Below, in pieces: positions 1-8,063 of a stretch of 14,642 nt of DNA; positions within the stretch are counted from its first letter, which is position 1; every line of letters begins with the position of its first letter. The notes below the pieces were generated by a model that saw nothing but the letters and a program-made list of their open reading frames with translations, was not told the origin of the DNA and searched no databases. The translations under genes were made by a program, and so were the position numbers. The stretch is from Gloeopeniophorella convolvens (Eukaryota; Basidiomycota; Agaricomycetes; Russulales): the NCBI GenBank assembly GCA_022496205.1, contig WTXD01000250.1, positions 1 through 14,642 on the forward strand. Reading direction: 5' to 3'.

Positions 1-1063
1 CACATCTGCCTCGTTCTTCACGAGCCCGTGCTGGACGAAGGGCCACCAGACGGTATCGAGGGCACGGCGCGGCATGCTCTCGAGCTCCTTGATGCGCGCC
101 TCGTGTCGCTCGTCCAAGTGCTCGACGACACCGAAGAGCCCACCACCCTCTCCTTCAGGCACAATCCTGCGATAGTACTCCTCAGTAAGCGTGAAGTTCC
201 GATGCACATCCGCTTCTCGAGGTGGGGGCGGATCGATTGCGGACACCTTGACGCCGTGCTCTGCGAAATAGGATTCGAGGTACTCCCAGTTGCGGTAGTA
301 CTCGTCCTTGAAGAGGAGGATCGAGTCGACGATATAGCCTCGGAGTAGCAGCGATTCGTACGAAGAGATGGTGGATGATATGCCGCCAAGTCTTGAGTCG
401 CCGACAAGGATGGTGGGGAGGAACAGTGGTCTGTAGCTGTCAGCTGCGTCGTCCGGACAATGTCGGACTGTGGACACCTAGATGCGCGGTTAGACGCAGG
501 CGAGAGAGGCAACGACATGTCAAGGCTACCGCATATACCACGAGAGACTTCAAGTCTCACCTCCAGCAGTCTCGACATACATATGTGCCCTCTCCGCACG
601 ACGCGATGCGCACTCGCGGATGTAACTCGCGACGGAGGTCACGAATGTGTCATCCGTGGGCACAACGACATTCTAAAGGTCCTGTCAGTGCTATGACGCA
701 GATCAGCGCAAGGACTCACCTCTGCACCCTTCTGCTCGGCCGCCATGCTGGCGGCGAGATGCGGACTTACGGGCTCGTCGAACCGGTAGAGACAGTGTGT
801 ATTCACCAACGCCTTATACGAGCCCGCATATCTCTCCACATGTCTGCGACGCAGTCAATCAGAATGCCAGTTATCTCAGGCCAGGGCACTCACTCGTCGT
901 CGGCATCCTGCATCGGTCCCGTGCTGACGGGCTTGAGGTAGAACACCTGGTTCTTTTTGGCGGCGGAGGCGCGGACAAGGCCCGAGGTGAGGACGGTCTT
1001 GCCGACATCGGTGTTGGCACCAAAGACCTGATGCACGCGGAGGTTCTTGAATAGCAGCGACAT
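1..1063 (-). CDS. bioDA: Bifunctional dethiobiotin synthetase / DAPA aminotransferase (BioD-BioA fusion), 3' part missing
   Basis: Biotin synthesis enzyme joining two consecutive steps: the BioA half makes 7,8-diaminopelargonate from KAPA with S-adenosylmethionine, and the BioD half closes the ureido ring with ATP and CO2. The start at 1063 gives MSLLFKNLRVHQVFG, followed by the P-loop GANTDVGKT (residues 15-23). ETAGGVHSP and ILVGDSRLGG are further BioD signatures. The BioA domain begins with VWWPFVQH and is cut by the window edge. Exons read 1063-894, 843-720, 672-561, then 477 (or 467) to 1; introns are 50, 47 and 83-93 nt. The frame breaks at about 441-454: VHSPTLSG lies in one frame and DSYRPLFLP in another, and two one-base losses would give a smooth SGTTQLDSYRPL. 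A gene finder would probably hide this by using the acceptor ending at 468, which deletes the VHSP motif. Fused BioDA proteins are usual in fungi. The family call is firm; exon 4's start is less certain. Confidence 0.92.
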
Positions 1064-1072
1064 CTATCTCAT
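1064..1072 (-). promoter_or_regulatory. Two-codon uORF (Met-Arg-stop) directly abutting the bioDA start
   Basis: On the minus strand the bases just before the bioDA start read ATG AGA TAG, and the TAG is immediately followed by the ATG of the enzyme. It is in frame with the enzyme but closed off by the stop. Whether it lies in the mRNA leader depends on the transcription start, which I cannot see. If transcribed, initiation here would end right at the main start codon and could affect its use. Confidence 0.4.
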
Positions 1073-1405
1073 GAAAACGGGCAGCAAATCAAAACAGGCG
1101 GTGTTTGTCGAGGTCGAGACCAACGAGCGCGTCTCCCAACCCCAAAGCCTGAGCGCGGCTCCGGTCCGACGCGTCTCGCTTCCTCCACGGTTACATAACC
1201 CCAGAGTTACCGGATCTACGAATCTCAGAACCTCTCAGAATCCGCACTCGCTTCCATCTATCGTCGATACAAACCGTTGTACGCGGAATTATCAATATAG
1301 GCAGTAACGACAGTCACAGGGGCGAGGGAATCCGATGTCACCGGCTACTGAACTATCTATGGTGTCTAAATGGCTCCAACGAGTGGTCCACAGCAACGCA
1401 CACGA
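1073..1405. other. Intergenic: bioDA upstream region and 3' flank of the Nudix gene
   Basis: About 330 nt between two minus-strand genes. It must hold the bioDA promoter and leader and the 3' end of the Nudix transcript. I see no clear TATA box, CCAAT box or polyadenylation hexamer on the minus strand, no RNA gene, and no coding frame with recognisable protein character. The short frames present look random. Confidence 0.6.
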
Positions 1406-2524
1406 TCACGCACTGACAGTCGTGGAGGGCGTAGGGTGCTCAGGGCGCAACGTCGGCTGGGTATGTACGACAGCAGAATCCAACAACCCCTGGATTTCCG
1501 CAAACGTCTTCAGCTGCCCGGGGGCCCACCGCTGGAACACGGTCTCACAGCCGTATGCGACCTGTGCTGCTGCAAGCTGAACCGGCTGACTGTCAGCCGA
1601 GCCTTGGTCCAAGGGGACAGACAGGCAGACGCACCAATATGTCTGCAGTGAGTCCTTTCACGGGAGATGCAGTGCTCCGGAACCGGTGCATGCGGTACGC
1701 CGAGCCGCCCACCCAATGTGCGTCAGTGAAGTTCTACCCCCGCATGAGCACACACGCAACTAGCACCCTTCACGAAAGCACAACGCACATGTAACTCGGC
1801 CTCATACGGCCAGTTCTCGCTGCCCATCGGCACGAGCGCCTCCGCGCGCGCAAGCTCGGGGTCGAGCAGCGCCTCGAGCGGGTGGTCAAAGATATGCGCG
1901 ACCTCGTGCGGCGCGGCACGGAGCGCGCGCAGCACGGCGGTGTCGTCGAGAAGCGCGACGACGGGCGTGACGAGCAGCTTGTGCTGCGAGACGAACGGGT
2001 GCAGCGTGCAGAGCGCGTGCACGTGCGGCGAGCGCAGCGGCATCGCGACCTCCTCGTGTGCCTCCCGGAACTGCTCCTGCGTCAGCCGTCATGTTCGCCC
2101 ATCCAGTTGGGGGTGCGTACTGCGGTCTCGGCGACGCCGCCGTCGCCCTCGTCGACCTTCCCGCCGGGCAGCGCGGTCTGCCCTGGGTGCGAGCGCAGCT
2201 CCTTCGAGCGCGTGGTCAGGAGCACGCGCAGCTCGCCGCGCGCTCGTACAGCAGCACCAGCACCGCCGCAAGCTTCGACGCAGGATGCTCAAGCCTGCCC
2301 AAGCACAAGGTCAGCGCTCACCATTGCCGGGTACCTAGCAAATCCGCAAGCCCGGGGTCGACTTGCTAGTGTGCTCCCCGGGCCGACGCGCCGCCAAGTA
2401 CAGGAAGGACTCACAAGTTGGCCGTTTCTGGCTGGTGTGCGCGCAGCCGCTCGATGCACGCGCGCGACTTGTCCGACAGCGCTGCAAGTGCCGTCTCGGG
2501 AACATCAGATGTGAGTGCAGACAT
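1406..2524 (-). CDS. PCD1: Nudix hydrolase, coenzyme A diphosphatase (PCD1/NUDT7/NUDT8 type)
   Basis: Enzyme expected to cleave CoA and CoA esters to phosphopantetheine derivatives and 3',5'-ADP; relatives act in peroxisomes or mitochondria. Exons: 2524-2415, 2294-2121, 2070-1789, 1733-1635, 1576-1406, giving about 278 residues. The family hallmark LRSHPGQTALPGGK (about 70-83) runs into the Nudix box GGKVDEGDGGVAETA then FREAHEEV (81-103), whose RExxEE residues bind the metal. The box is interrupted by the 50-nt intron 2071-2120. C-terminal YRMHRFRSTASPVKGLTADIL is also typical. Introns are 120, 50, 55 and 58 nt. The frame breaks once at about 2238: LVLLYERA is in one frame and GELRVLLTTRS in another, in a CG-repeat stretch, consistent with one lost base. 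The start at 2524 gives MSALTSDVPETA; no obvious C-terminal peroxisomal SKL is present (ends TVSA). The substrate is inferred from the family. Confidence 0.9.
2350..2383. repeat. Inverted repeat inside the first Nudix-gene intron
   Basis: GCCCGGGG at 2350-2357 pairs with CCCCGGGC at 2376-2383 across an 18-nt loop. Both arms lie in the 120-nt intron 2295-2414, about twice the length of the other introns in this window. A stem here would bring the donor and acceptor closer. Eight-base G/C arms can arise by chance in GC-rich DNA. Confidence 0.5.
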
Positions 2525-2928
2525 AGCTGGCTGCTGCCTTATACTAGCGTAGATGGGATGGTGGTGGTACGGGACCAAGATGTGTGTCTGACATTGTGCC
2601 AGCTGCCGCTGACTCCGAAAGCGCCGAGCGGAGCGGACGCACGGAACGCCTCACTGCAAACTGAAACCCGGCGGCAATTAGTAGCCGTAGTGCACGCGCA
2701 CACAAAGCAGATTGTAGAAAGGAAACTCAACGCCGTCCCCAATAAATTACCACGAGCGAAAAGCCATACAAAGTGACAGCTGTCCGACAACAGAAAGAGC
2801 GATACGGACAACACGAACACGAACATCAGAGAGATGCAGAACAACCTCAGCTCACAGACAGATGACGACTCGATATCCGAACCCCACTCCCCGCAAGATC
2901 GAGTCCACGTATATAACCAGCACGCGCG
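2525..2928. other. Intergenic: Nudix gene upstream region and 3' flank of the unknown gene
   Basis: About 400 nt, noticeably more AT-rich than the flanking genes. On the minus strand TATAAG lies roughly 15-20 nt before the Nudix start, too close to the ATG to call a TATA box with confidence. Downstream of the unknown gene's stop there is an inverted repeat, GACTCGAT at 2867-2874 and ATCGAGTC at 2898-2905. No coding frame here looks like protein, and I see no RNA gene. Confidence 0.6.
2867..2905. repeat. 8-bp inverted repeat 24 nt past the unknown gene's stop codon
   Basis: Perfect arms GACTCGAT / ATCGAGTC with a 23-nt spacer, lying in the expected 3' UTR of the minus-strand gene that ends at 2929. 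It could fold as a weak hairpin in that transcript. No function can be assigned, and chance is a fair explanation. Confidence 0.4.
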
Positions 2929-3873
2929 CTACCTTCGCGCCGCTTGCGCGCGCCCCCTCTGCACCGTCTTCTTCCTCGCAGGCGGTGGCGGAGGTGGCGG
3001 CTCGACGATCTCCACCTCGTCCTCCTCATCCTCAGCGCCCTCAACCGCGCCAACCCCCATAAACACCGGCACCCCGGCACCCCCGCCATGCGCAAGGAAC
3101 CCCTTCTGCCCGCCATGCACGCTCTTACCCTCGCCGGCGCCGGCGTACTCGTACACTTCGGGGCCCGTATCGAGCTCGAGTGCAAGCGCGCGCAGCTCCG
3201 CGTCCATCGAGCCGTCCGAGAGGCGCAGCTCCTCGTCGAGCGTGCGCCGCCGCGCGGCCCTGCTCTGCGTCGACGACGCGCTGCCGTGCCGCGAGTGCGA
3301 GTGCGAGCGGGGCCGCGCAGGCACGGCGGCCGTCCTGCCCTTGCCCTTGCCCTTCCGCGCGAGCGGCGACGAGGGCATGCCGCCCGCGAGCGGGTCCTCC
3401 CCGTCCTCGTCCTCATCCTCGTCGGGCGACTCGATCCGCGTGCGCCGGGCAGGCGGGCGTGCCCGGCGCGGCGTAGGTGCAGGCAACGGCGAGCGCGGCG
3501 GGCGCTTGTCGAACGCGCTCCGCACGGCCAGCGTCGGGCCCTGATTGCGCCGCGGGGGTGTTGGCGGGCGCGGGACGGGGAGCCTTGTAGGCGCCGGCGT
3601 CGGCCTTTTGGGGGCCGGTGCGGGCACGGGCGGTGTGAGCATTGTCCCCGCTTCCGCGGGGGGCTCCTCGGCGGGCGCCGCGGGCACCTGCGGCGGCGTG
3701 GGCGGCATCGGGTCCTCGGGACTCTGCTCGACGTCGCCGTCAGACGTGAGCGACGGCGTGACGTCCGTGCCGTCGGCCGAGCTCGACGGCCAGGCACGCA
3801 CAGGCACGGGGATGTACGAGCGCGGTGGCGGCGGCTTCGACGGGCCCGCCGCGGGCTGCTGGTTCTGGTTCTG

Positions 3874-3905
<32 letters not shown>

Positions 3906-5799
3906 AGGTCGACTGGGAGTGGGAAGAGGAGAAGCTGCTGTTCGCGGAGCGCACGGGGCCCATCAGGCGCCGCTTGATCGGCTGCACGCCGTCTGCGTCC
4001 GCGGCACGCTTGCGCTTCTCGCCCGCGACGAACGAGCTGTCTGCCGCGCGCGGCGGGCGCTGGATCCCCACGCCAATGAACGACGTCTCGGCGGCGCTCA
4101 TGCTCGCGTCGACGCTCGTGTCCGCGCTCGCGCTAGCGTTCGCCCTCGCCCTCGCTCTTGCGCTCGGGCCCGCACTAGTGTCCGCGCTCGCGCTCGAGCC
4201 TGCCCGCGCGCGGGGCGTTGGCCGGCCCATGTCCGCGGGCGCGTTCTCGACCTTGCGCAGGCGCACCGTCTTCATCTCCTGGAGGAACGCGGCCATCTTG
4301 TCTGCGGGGACGCCGATCGTGGGCTGCCCGACGCGCTTCACGGTCGGCGGCGGGTTGATCGGCGCCTCGACGGGCGCGCCGGCGTGCCGCAGGTGCGCGC
4401 GAACGTCCGCGAAGAGCGCCTCGGCCGCAGCGGGCGTGGAAGGTATCCGCCCTGACGTGTAGCCTAGGGGTGGTGGTGGCGGCGGTGGCGGGGGAGGCGG
4501 GGGCATTAGCTGTGAGTATGACTGGTCAGCGGGCCGCCTCGCAAGCTGCATGCAAACGCCCCATCAGCACCGGCCGCAGACTGGGAGCAAGAGTGGAGGA
4601 TACACACCTCCCTTGTGAGTCGCTGCACCTCCTCCTCGAGCCTGCGTATCTTGTCCTCGTACTCCGCCTTCTCCTCGCGGATCACCGTCGTCTCCGCCTC
4701 GCCCTCCCACCACTTCTCGCGCTCGCGGCGCTCCTCGCGCACCGCAGACAGCTCGCGTTCCTTCCCGCGCACGCGGATCTCGCCCGAAGTGTCTGCGAGC
4801 CTCGCGCGCCGCGGCCTCTCCGCAGGCACGAAGTCTTCCTCCTCTTCTTCCTCTTCCTCGTGCGTGTCTTCTTCCGGCTCGCGCGCCCGTTGTTTGCCCT
4901 TATCGCGCGCCGACCGAGGGGCCGCACCGGCTTCCTCCCGCGCCCGCACTTCGCTCACCGACGCCGCGCGCTCGCGCCGCGACTGTGGCGTTGGACTCGG
5001 CGGGCGCACAGGTGGGCTCGACGGGCCGGGCATAAGCACTGCATACTCGACGTACGCGGGCGGCTTGGAGAAGTGCACATGGTGCGCGGCGGGGGTGGGG
5101 AGGGCGAGCGGGGGGACGGGATCGGGGACCATCGATGGGCTGCGCGGGAAGAGCGCGCCGGGCATCGTGGTGGATGGCCGGCGGCGCAGCGCGCGGGGGA
5201 GCGGGGGCGGCGACGGGGAGGCGGACTCGTCCTCCCCCGCTTCGTCCTTGTGGGTTCCTTTTGCTTCTTCGTGTGGTGCCTCATCGTGCTCGTCATCGTC
5301 GGGTGGCGTCTGCGCGCGCGGCGGGGACGGCGTCCTGCGGCGCGGGCGCGACGGCGCGCGTGAGTGGGGCCTCCGCCGCGGCGGGGAGAGCGAGCGGTCA
5401 TGTTTGCCGTGCGGGGAGGGTGTGGGGGAGTAGGATGTCCCGCGGGGCGCGGGCGGGGTGCGGTGGTTGGGTTTGCGGGACGCGCGCTGGGGCCGCCGGT
5501 CGCGTCTTTCTCCATCCTCCTCGTCATGGTAGCGTTCGTCCCTGGTATTATTGTTTTCTTCTCTTCTCCGATGGCGGGGGGCTGCTCGTCGTGGTTTGGC
5601 GCGTGGCTGTGAGCTTGTAGACGCGATGGCGGGCTGCTTGAGAACAAGAACATGTGAGACCCACCCTCCCAACCCCCGCATCGCGCCGCGCACTCACCTC
5701 GCTGGTACTCCCGCCCGTCGCAGTAGTGACAAAATCCTGCACCTCGCGCGACAGATAGCCAAATACAGTGGACAAGAGGCCCTGCTGGCCGTTGGACAT
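2929..5799 (-). CDS. Unrecognised large low-complexity protein with coiled coil, polyproline run and WH2-like motif
   Basis: I do not recognise this protein. Three exons, 5799-5698, 5636 (or 5633)-4608 and 4545-2929, give about 915 residues; introns are 61-64 and 62 nt and both are phase 0. In order: a short N-terminal hydrophobic/amphipathic segment (MSNGQQGLLSTVFGYLSREV); an Arg/Pro/Asp/Glu-rich region; an acidic run of eight Glu near 4829-4870; a charged heptad-like coiled coil (about residues 320-380, ending RRLEEEVQRLTRE) spanning the second exon junction; twelve prolines (4468-4503); a WH2-like segment MAAFLQEMKTVRLRKV (4249-4296); Ala/Ser/Arg repeats; a bipartite-NLS-like KRKRAADADGVQPIKRR; Ser-Gln repeats; many SP/TP sites; and an acidic, PPP-ended tail. 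The exons are open and in phase with good splice sites, so the gene is probably real. A scaffold or cytoskeletal/nuclear role is conceivable but is inference only. Its low complexity means a frame error could hide undetected. Confidence 0.75.
3858..3905. repeat. Imperfect hexanucleotide tandem repeat (GGCTCT/GGTTCT units) encoding Ser-Gln/Asn-Gln
   Basis: Roughly seven to eight 6-nt units in the unknown gene's last exon. On the coding (minus) strand they read as alternating Ser-Gln, ending in Asn-Gln pairs. The unit is a multiple of three, so copy-number change would alter length without breaking the frame. Confidence 0.85.
4468..4503. repeat. GGN trinucleotide tract encoding twelve prolines
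   Basis: An uninterrupted run of GGT/GGC/GGG triplets on the plus strand, read as CCN proline codons in the minus-strand gene, just inside its third exon and directly after the coiled coil. Codon use varies, so it is not a pure microsatellite, which suggests selection for the amino acids. Confidence 0.85.
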
Positions 5800-6034
5800 C
5801 GTGGTGGTTTAGACGAACACGTGCTTACATAATTACGCACAATTCATGCGCCAAGTCAACACAGGTCAATAAAAGCGGAATGTGGAATTGGTCGTTATAG
5901 AGCACAATGACACAATCGAAAAGGTAAGACATGAGAACTGAGTACTAGAGTCCGTCGGTAGATTATGAGATAGCTCGCAGAACATAGTGATACAACTACA
6001 TGACTAGCCATCCAATGCTGTTCTTGTGTTCAAT
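5800..6034 (-). promoter_or_regulatory. Probable promoter/leader of the unknown gene, with E-box and CCAAT box
   Basis: AT-richer 235-nt gap. Upstream of the minus-strand start at 5799 there is a palindromic CACGTG at 5818-5823, about 20 nt before the ATG, and an inverted CCAAT at 5887-5891, about 88 nt before it. The CCAAT position suits a fungal HAP/NF-Y site; the E-box is so close to the ATG that it may sit in the leader. The far end also holds the 3' flank of the membrane-protein gene. Binding is not shown by sequence. Confidence 0.45.
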
Positions 6035-7468
6035 TCATCGGTATGTCGGCGATAGTGATGTTGGGCCACTCGCGATCGACGCGCGCACTCCAGCGTAAGG
6101 GTCCGCGTATTGCATCGTGCGGCTGATCCCCGAGTTACTTTCGGCCGCGGGCGAGCCAAATCCAGTCGGAGCAGGGTCGGAGAACGCGCCGTACGCGTCA
6201 AGACTCGGGCGGGGCTGTGGGCAGAGGGGATGTTGTACTTTCCAGGGGAGCTGTAGTCACCGCTGCCCATGGCCGTCGAGGATGCGCCCGAGTAGCGATA
6301 GTTATCAACGAAGGGCGAGTCGCTGTCCTTGTTGAGCGGCGGGATCGCGTCGTAAGTCGACTCCTCGTCGCCTTCCTCCATGTCCGTAGGGTGCTGGAAG
6401 GGGGGATCACGTGGGCGCAGACCTTTGCCTTTGCGCCAATCGAGGATGGCAAGCGTCAACGAGGCAGCCCAGAATCCTGGAGAAAGGTGTGTTAGAAGTG
6501 GCCCACGCGGGCGGCAGTGCCACCTACCGAATGCCAGCCAGAAGAATATGGCGCCGGCCTTCTTTGTGGAACACCAGCTGCCAAGCCCATTCGTGAACTT
6601 ATCACCAAGGTCCTTCGCGTGGGGGTCCTTCTTTGCATCCTTGCAGCCAGGCTGAGTCCAGGCCGAGATGGTAGAGATAAACCTGCGCACGCGAAGTTAA
6701 TTGCCGGGCTTCGGGGCGCTGACCACGACTTACGCGATGAGTAGACTGAAAGCTGTACCCGTTCCCACCAGCACAAAGCTCGCGCGGATCTCCTTGATAG
6801 CACGGGCCACACGTGTCAACTTGTCGTATTTCTCGTTGACGAGGGGGACCAGAAGGAGGAACAGAGACAAAAATATGCCCGTAATGGATACAAAGAGCGC
6901 AAAGCCCGAGAGGCCCGCTAATGAGGACGCATCGCGGTCAGGGACGCGTTTTATCGCACACAAAGAGTGGTACTCACAGGGGCCTATATGCCATTTCGCC
7001 TGAAAGCTGGCAACACTAGCGAAACAACACATAGCGAGGAAGTTGAAGAAGATTTGTGAGCTGTGGAAGATGATTGCAGGTTTCGATACGATCATCTGCA
7101 GTGGGCGAAGGCCAGTCAGTCCAAAGTCCCAGATAAGCCAAGCATAAAGGATAGACCCATATCCACAGAATCCATAAGATAGGAATGAAAAGGACGAATA
7201 CAAGTGAACCAGCAGAATTCATGGGGTGCAGTTGAGGAGAACGAACATAGTTACGTAACTTGGTTCGAAAGTGTACGAATATAGAGCAAGGACCGCGGCG
7301 CGCAGCACACGGGAAGATGAGGCCGAAATGAAGCGAGAAGTTACTCACGTCGTCTTCGAAACCCATCGCGCCGCGTCTGCTGCCAATGCCTCCGGACATA
7401 GACGTGGAGATTGGTGCGTTGGAATGGTCAGAGGACATTTTGTCCTTGATCTTGTCGAGGAAAGACAT
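6035..7468 (-). CDS. Four-transmembrane protein with MARVEL-like topology
   Basis: Membrane protein of about 340 residues. Exons: 7468-7349, 7095-6978, 6917-6734, 6682-6528, 6476-6035, with 51-60 nt introns except an odd 253-nt gap after exon 1. Predicted helices: about 47-71, 84-106, 126-149 and 183-204, with a charged cytosolic loop after helix 2 (NEKYDKLTRVARAIKEIR) and, between helices 3 and 4, a polar loop carrying two cysteines (C154, C178), the usual pattern of MARVEL/tetraspan-like proteins. The C-terminal tail is soluble and Ser/Tyr-rich. The frame breaks at about 6211, in a run of four G: before it the tail reads DYSSPGKYNIPSAHS, after it SLDAYGAFSDPAPTGFGSP with a stop at 6035. Without the one-base correction translation drifts into Arg-rich nonsense to 6004, so I place the end at 6035. 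Family placement is from topology and recollection of similar basidiomycete proteins; function unknown. Confidence 0.8.
7098..7258 (-). other. AG-free stretch inside the long first intron; possible 12-nt microexon
   Basis: The gap between exons 1 and 2 of the membrane-protein gene (7096-7348) is 253 nt, about four to five times the local norm. On the coding strand no AG occurs from about 7258 down to the acceptor at 7097, whose branch site GACTGAC is well placed. The last AG before that stretch (CCAAG, ending 7259) could close a 90-nt intron and leave a 12-nt, in-phase exon (7258-7247, Leu-Arg-Asn-Tyr) before a GTTCGT donor. Alternatively it is one long intron. Confidence 0.4.
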
Positions 7469-8063
7469 GGCGGGCGATGGAGGGATGCGGCGGATCTGAG
7501 TGGTGTAGTCTAGGTGCCCACCGGCAGGGGGAGCAGATGGTGGGAAGGGGATGGGTGAGGTTGTTCGGAGGACCGCGTGTACTGGGTGCGTCTTATTGAC
7601 GGGCAGGAAGCGGTGTTGAATAGGGCAGAAGAGGTCGTCAGGGCTCGGCAGAGGCGATGCTGTGGTTCAGATAGAGCTTAATAGCGCTGCGCAGCACCAG
7701 GTCGTGATGGGGTCGGTCAGAGTCGTGAGCAAGTCGGAGGGTTCGAGTTTGGTCGGTGAGGTCAGCGGCTGTACTCGACTGCAGGATTAGGTAAGCGCAT
7801 TGGATCCAACTCTCTCCACAGTCTACTTGACCGACCGACTTTCTCGACGCGTTGATATCACGAGCGGATTGTTGCAGAGGTGTTCCCTGGACAGATAAGA
7901 GATCGTCTCGACGCTCCCTGGGGCCTGGGCTGTGCCGCCCAACGCTGCCTGTTTCTGCCTCTTCCTCTTCCGGTTTGTTCACGGTGCAGTCACGTGGCCG
8001 AAAACCTTGTAAATTGGCGCGTTCAATCCAATCAGTGCCAAGTTCGCAACGTCGACGCAAAAA
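7469..8063. promoter_or_regulatory. Divergent intergenic region between the membrane-protein gene and pICln
   Basis: 595 nt separating two start codons that point away from each other, so it probably carries both promoters. Near the pICln side there is a palindromic CACGTG at 7991-7996 and a CCAAT box (CCAATCA) starting at 8028, only about 30 nt before the pICln ATG. The membrane-protein side is pyrimidine-rich on its coding strand just before the ATG. A long open frame on the minus strand crosses this region and pICln but has no protein character. I see no RNA gene here. Confidence 0.55.

Noticed and set aside
1406..2524. Nudix gene as a pseudogene
   Set aside because: There is only one lesion, all five exons keep good splice sites and conserved residues, and the same kind of lesion affects several other genes in the window.
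2535..2545. TATAAG as a TATA box for the Nudix gene
   Set aside because: It lies only about 15-20 nt before the ATG, which leaves almost no room for a leader.
2944..5363. Several long plus-strand open frames (300-500 codons) opposite the unknown gene
   Set aside because: They are Arg/Ala/Leu-rich or Gly/Ala-rich antisense frames, as expected opposite GC-rich coding DNA. They lack splice logic, and the minus strand has matching exons, phases and splice sites.
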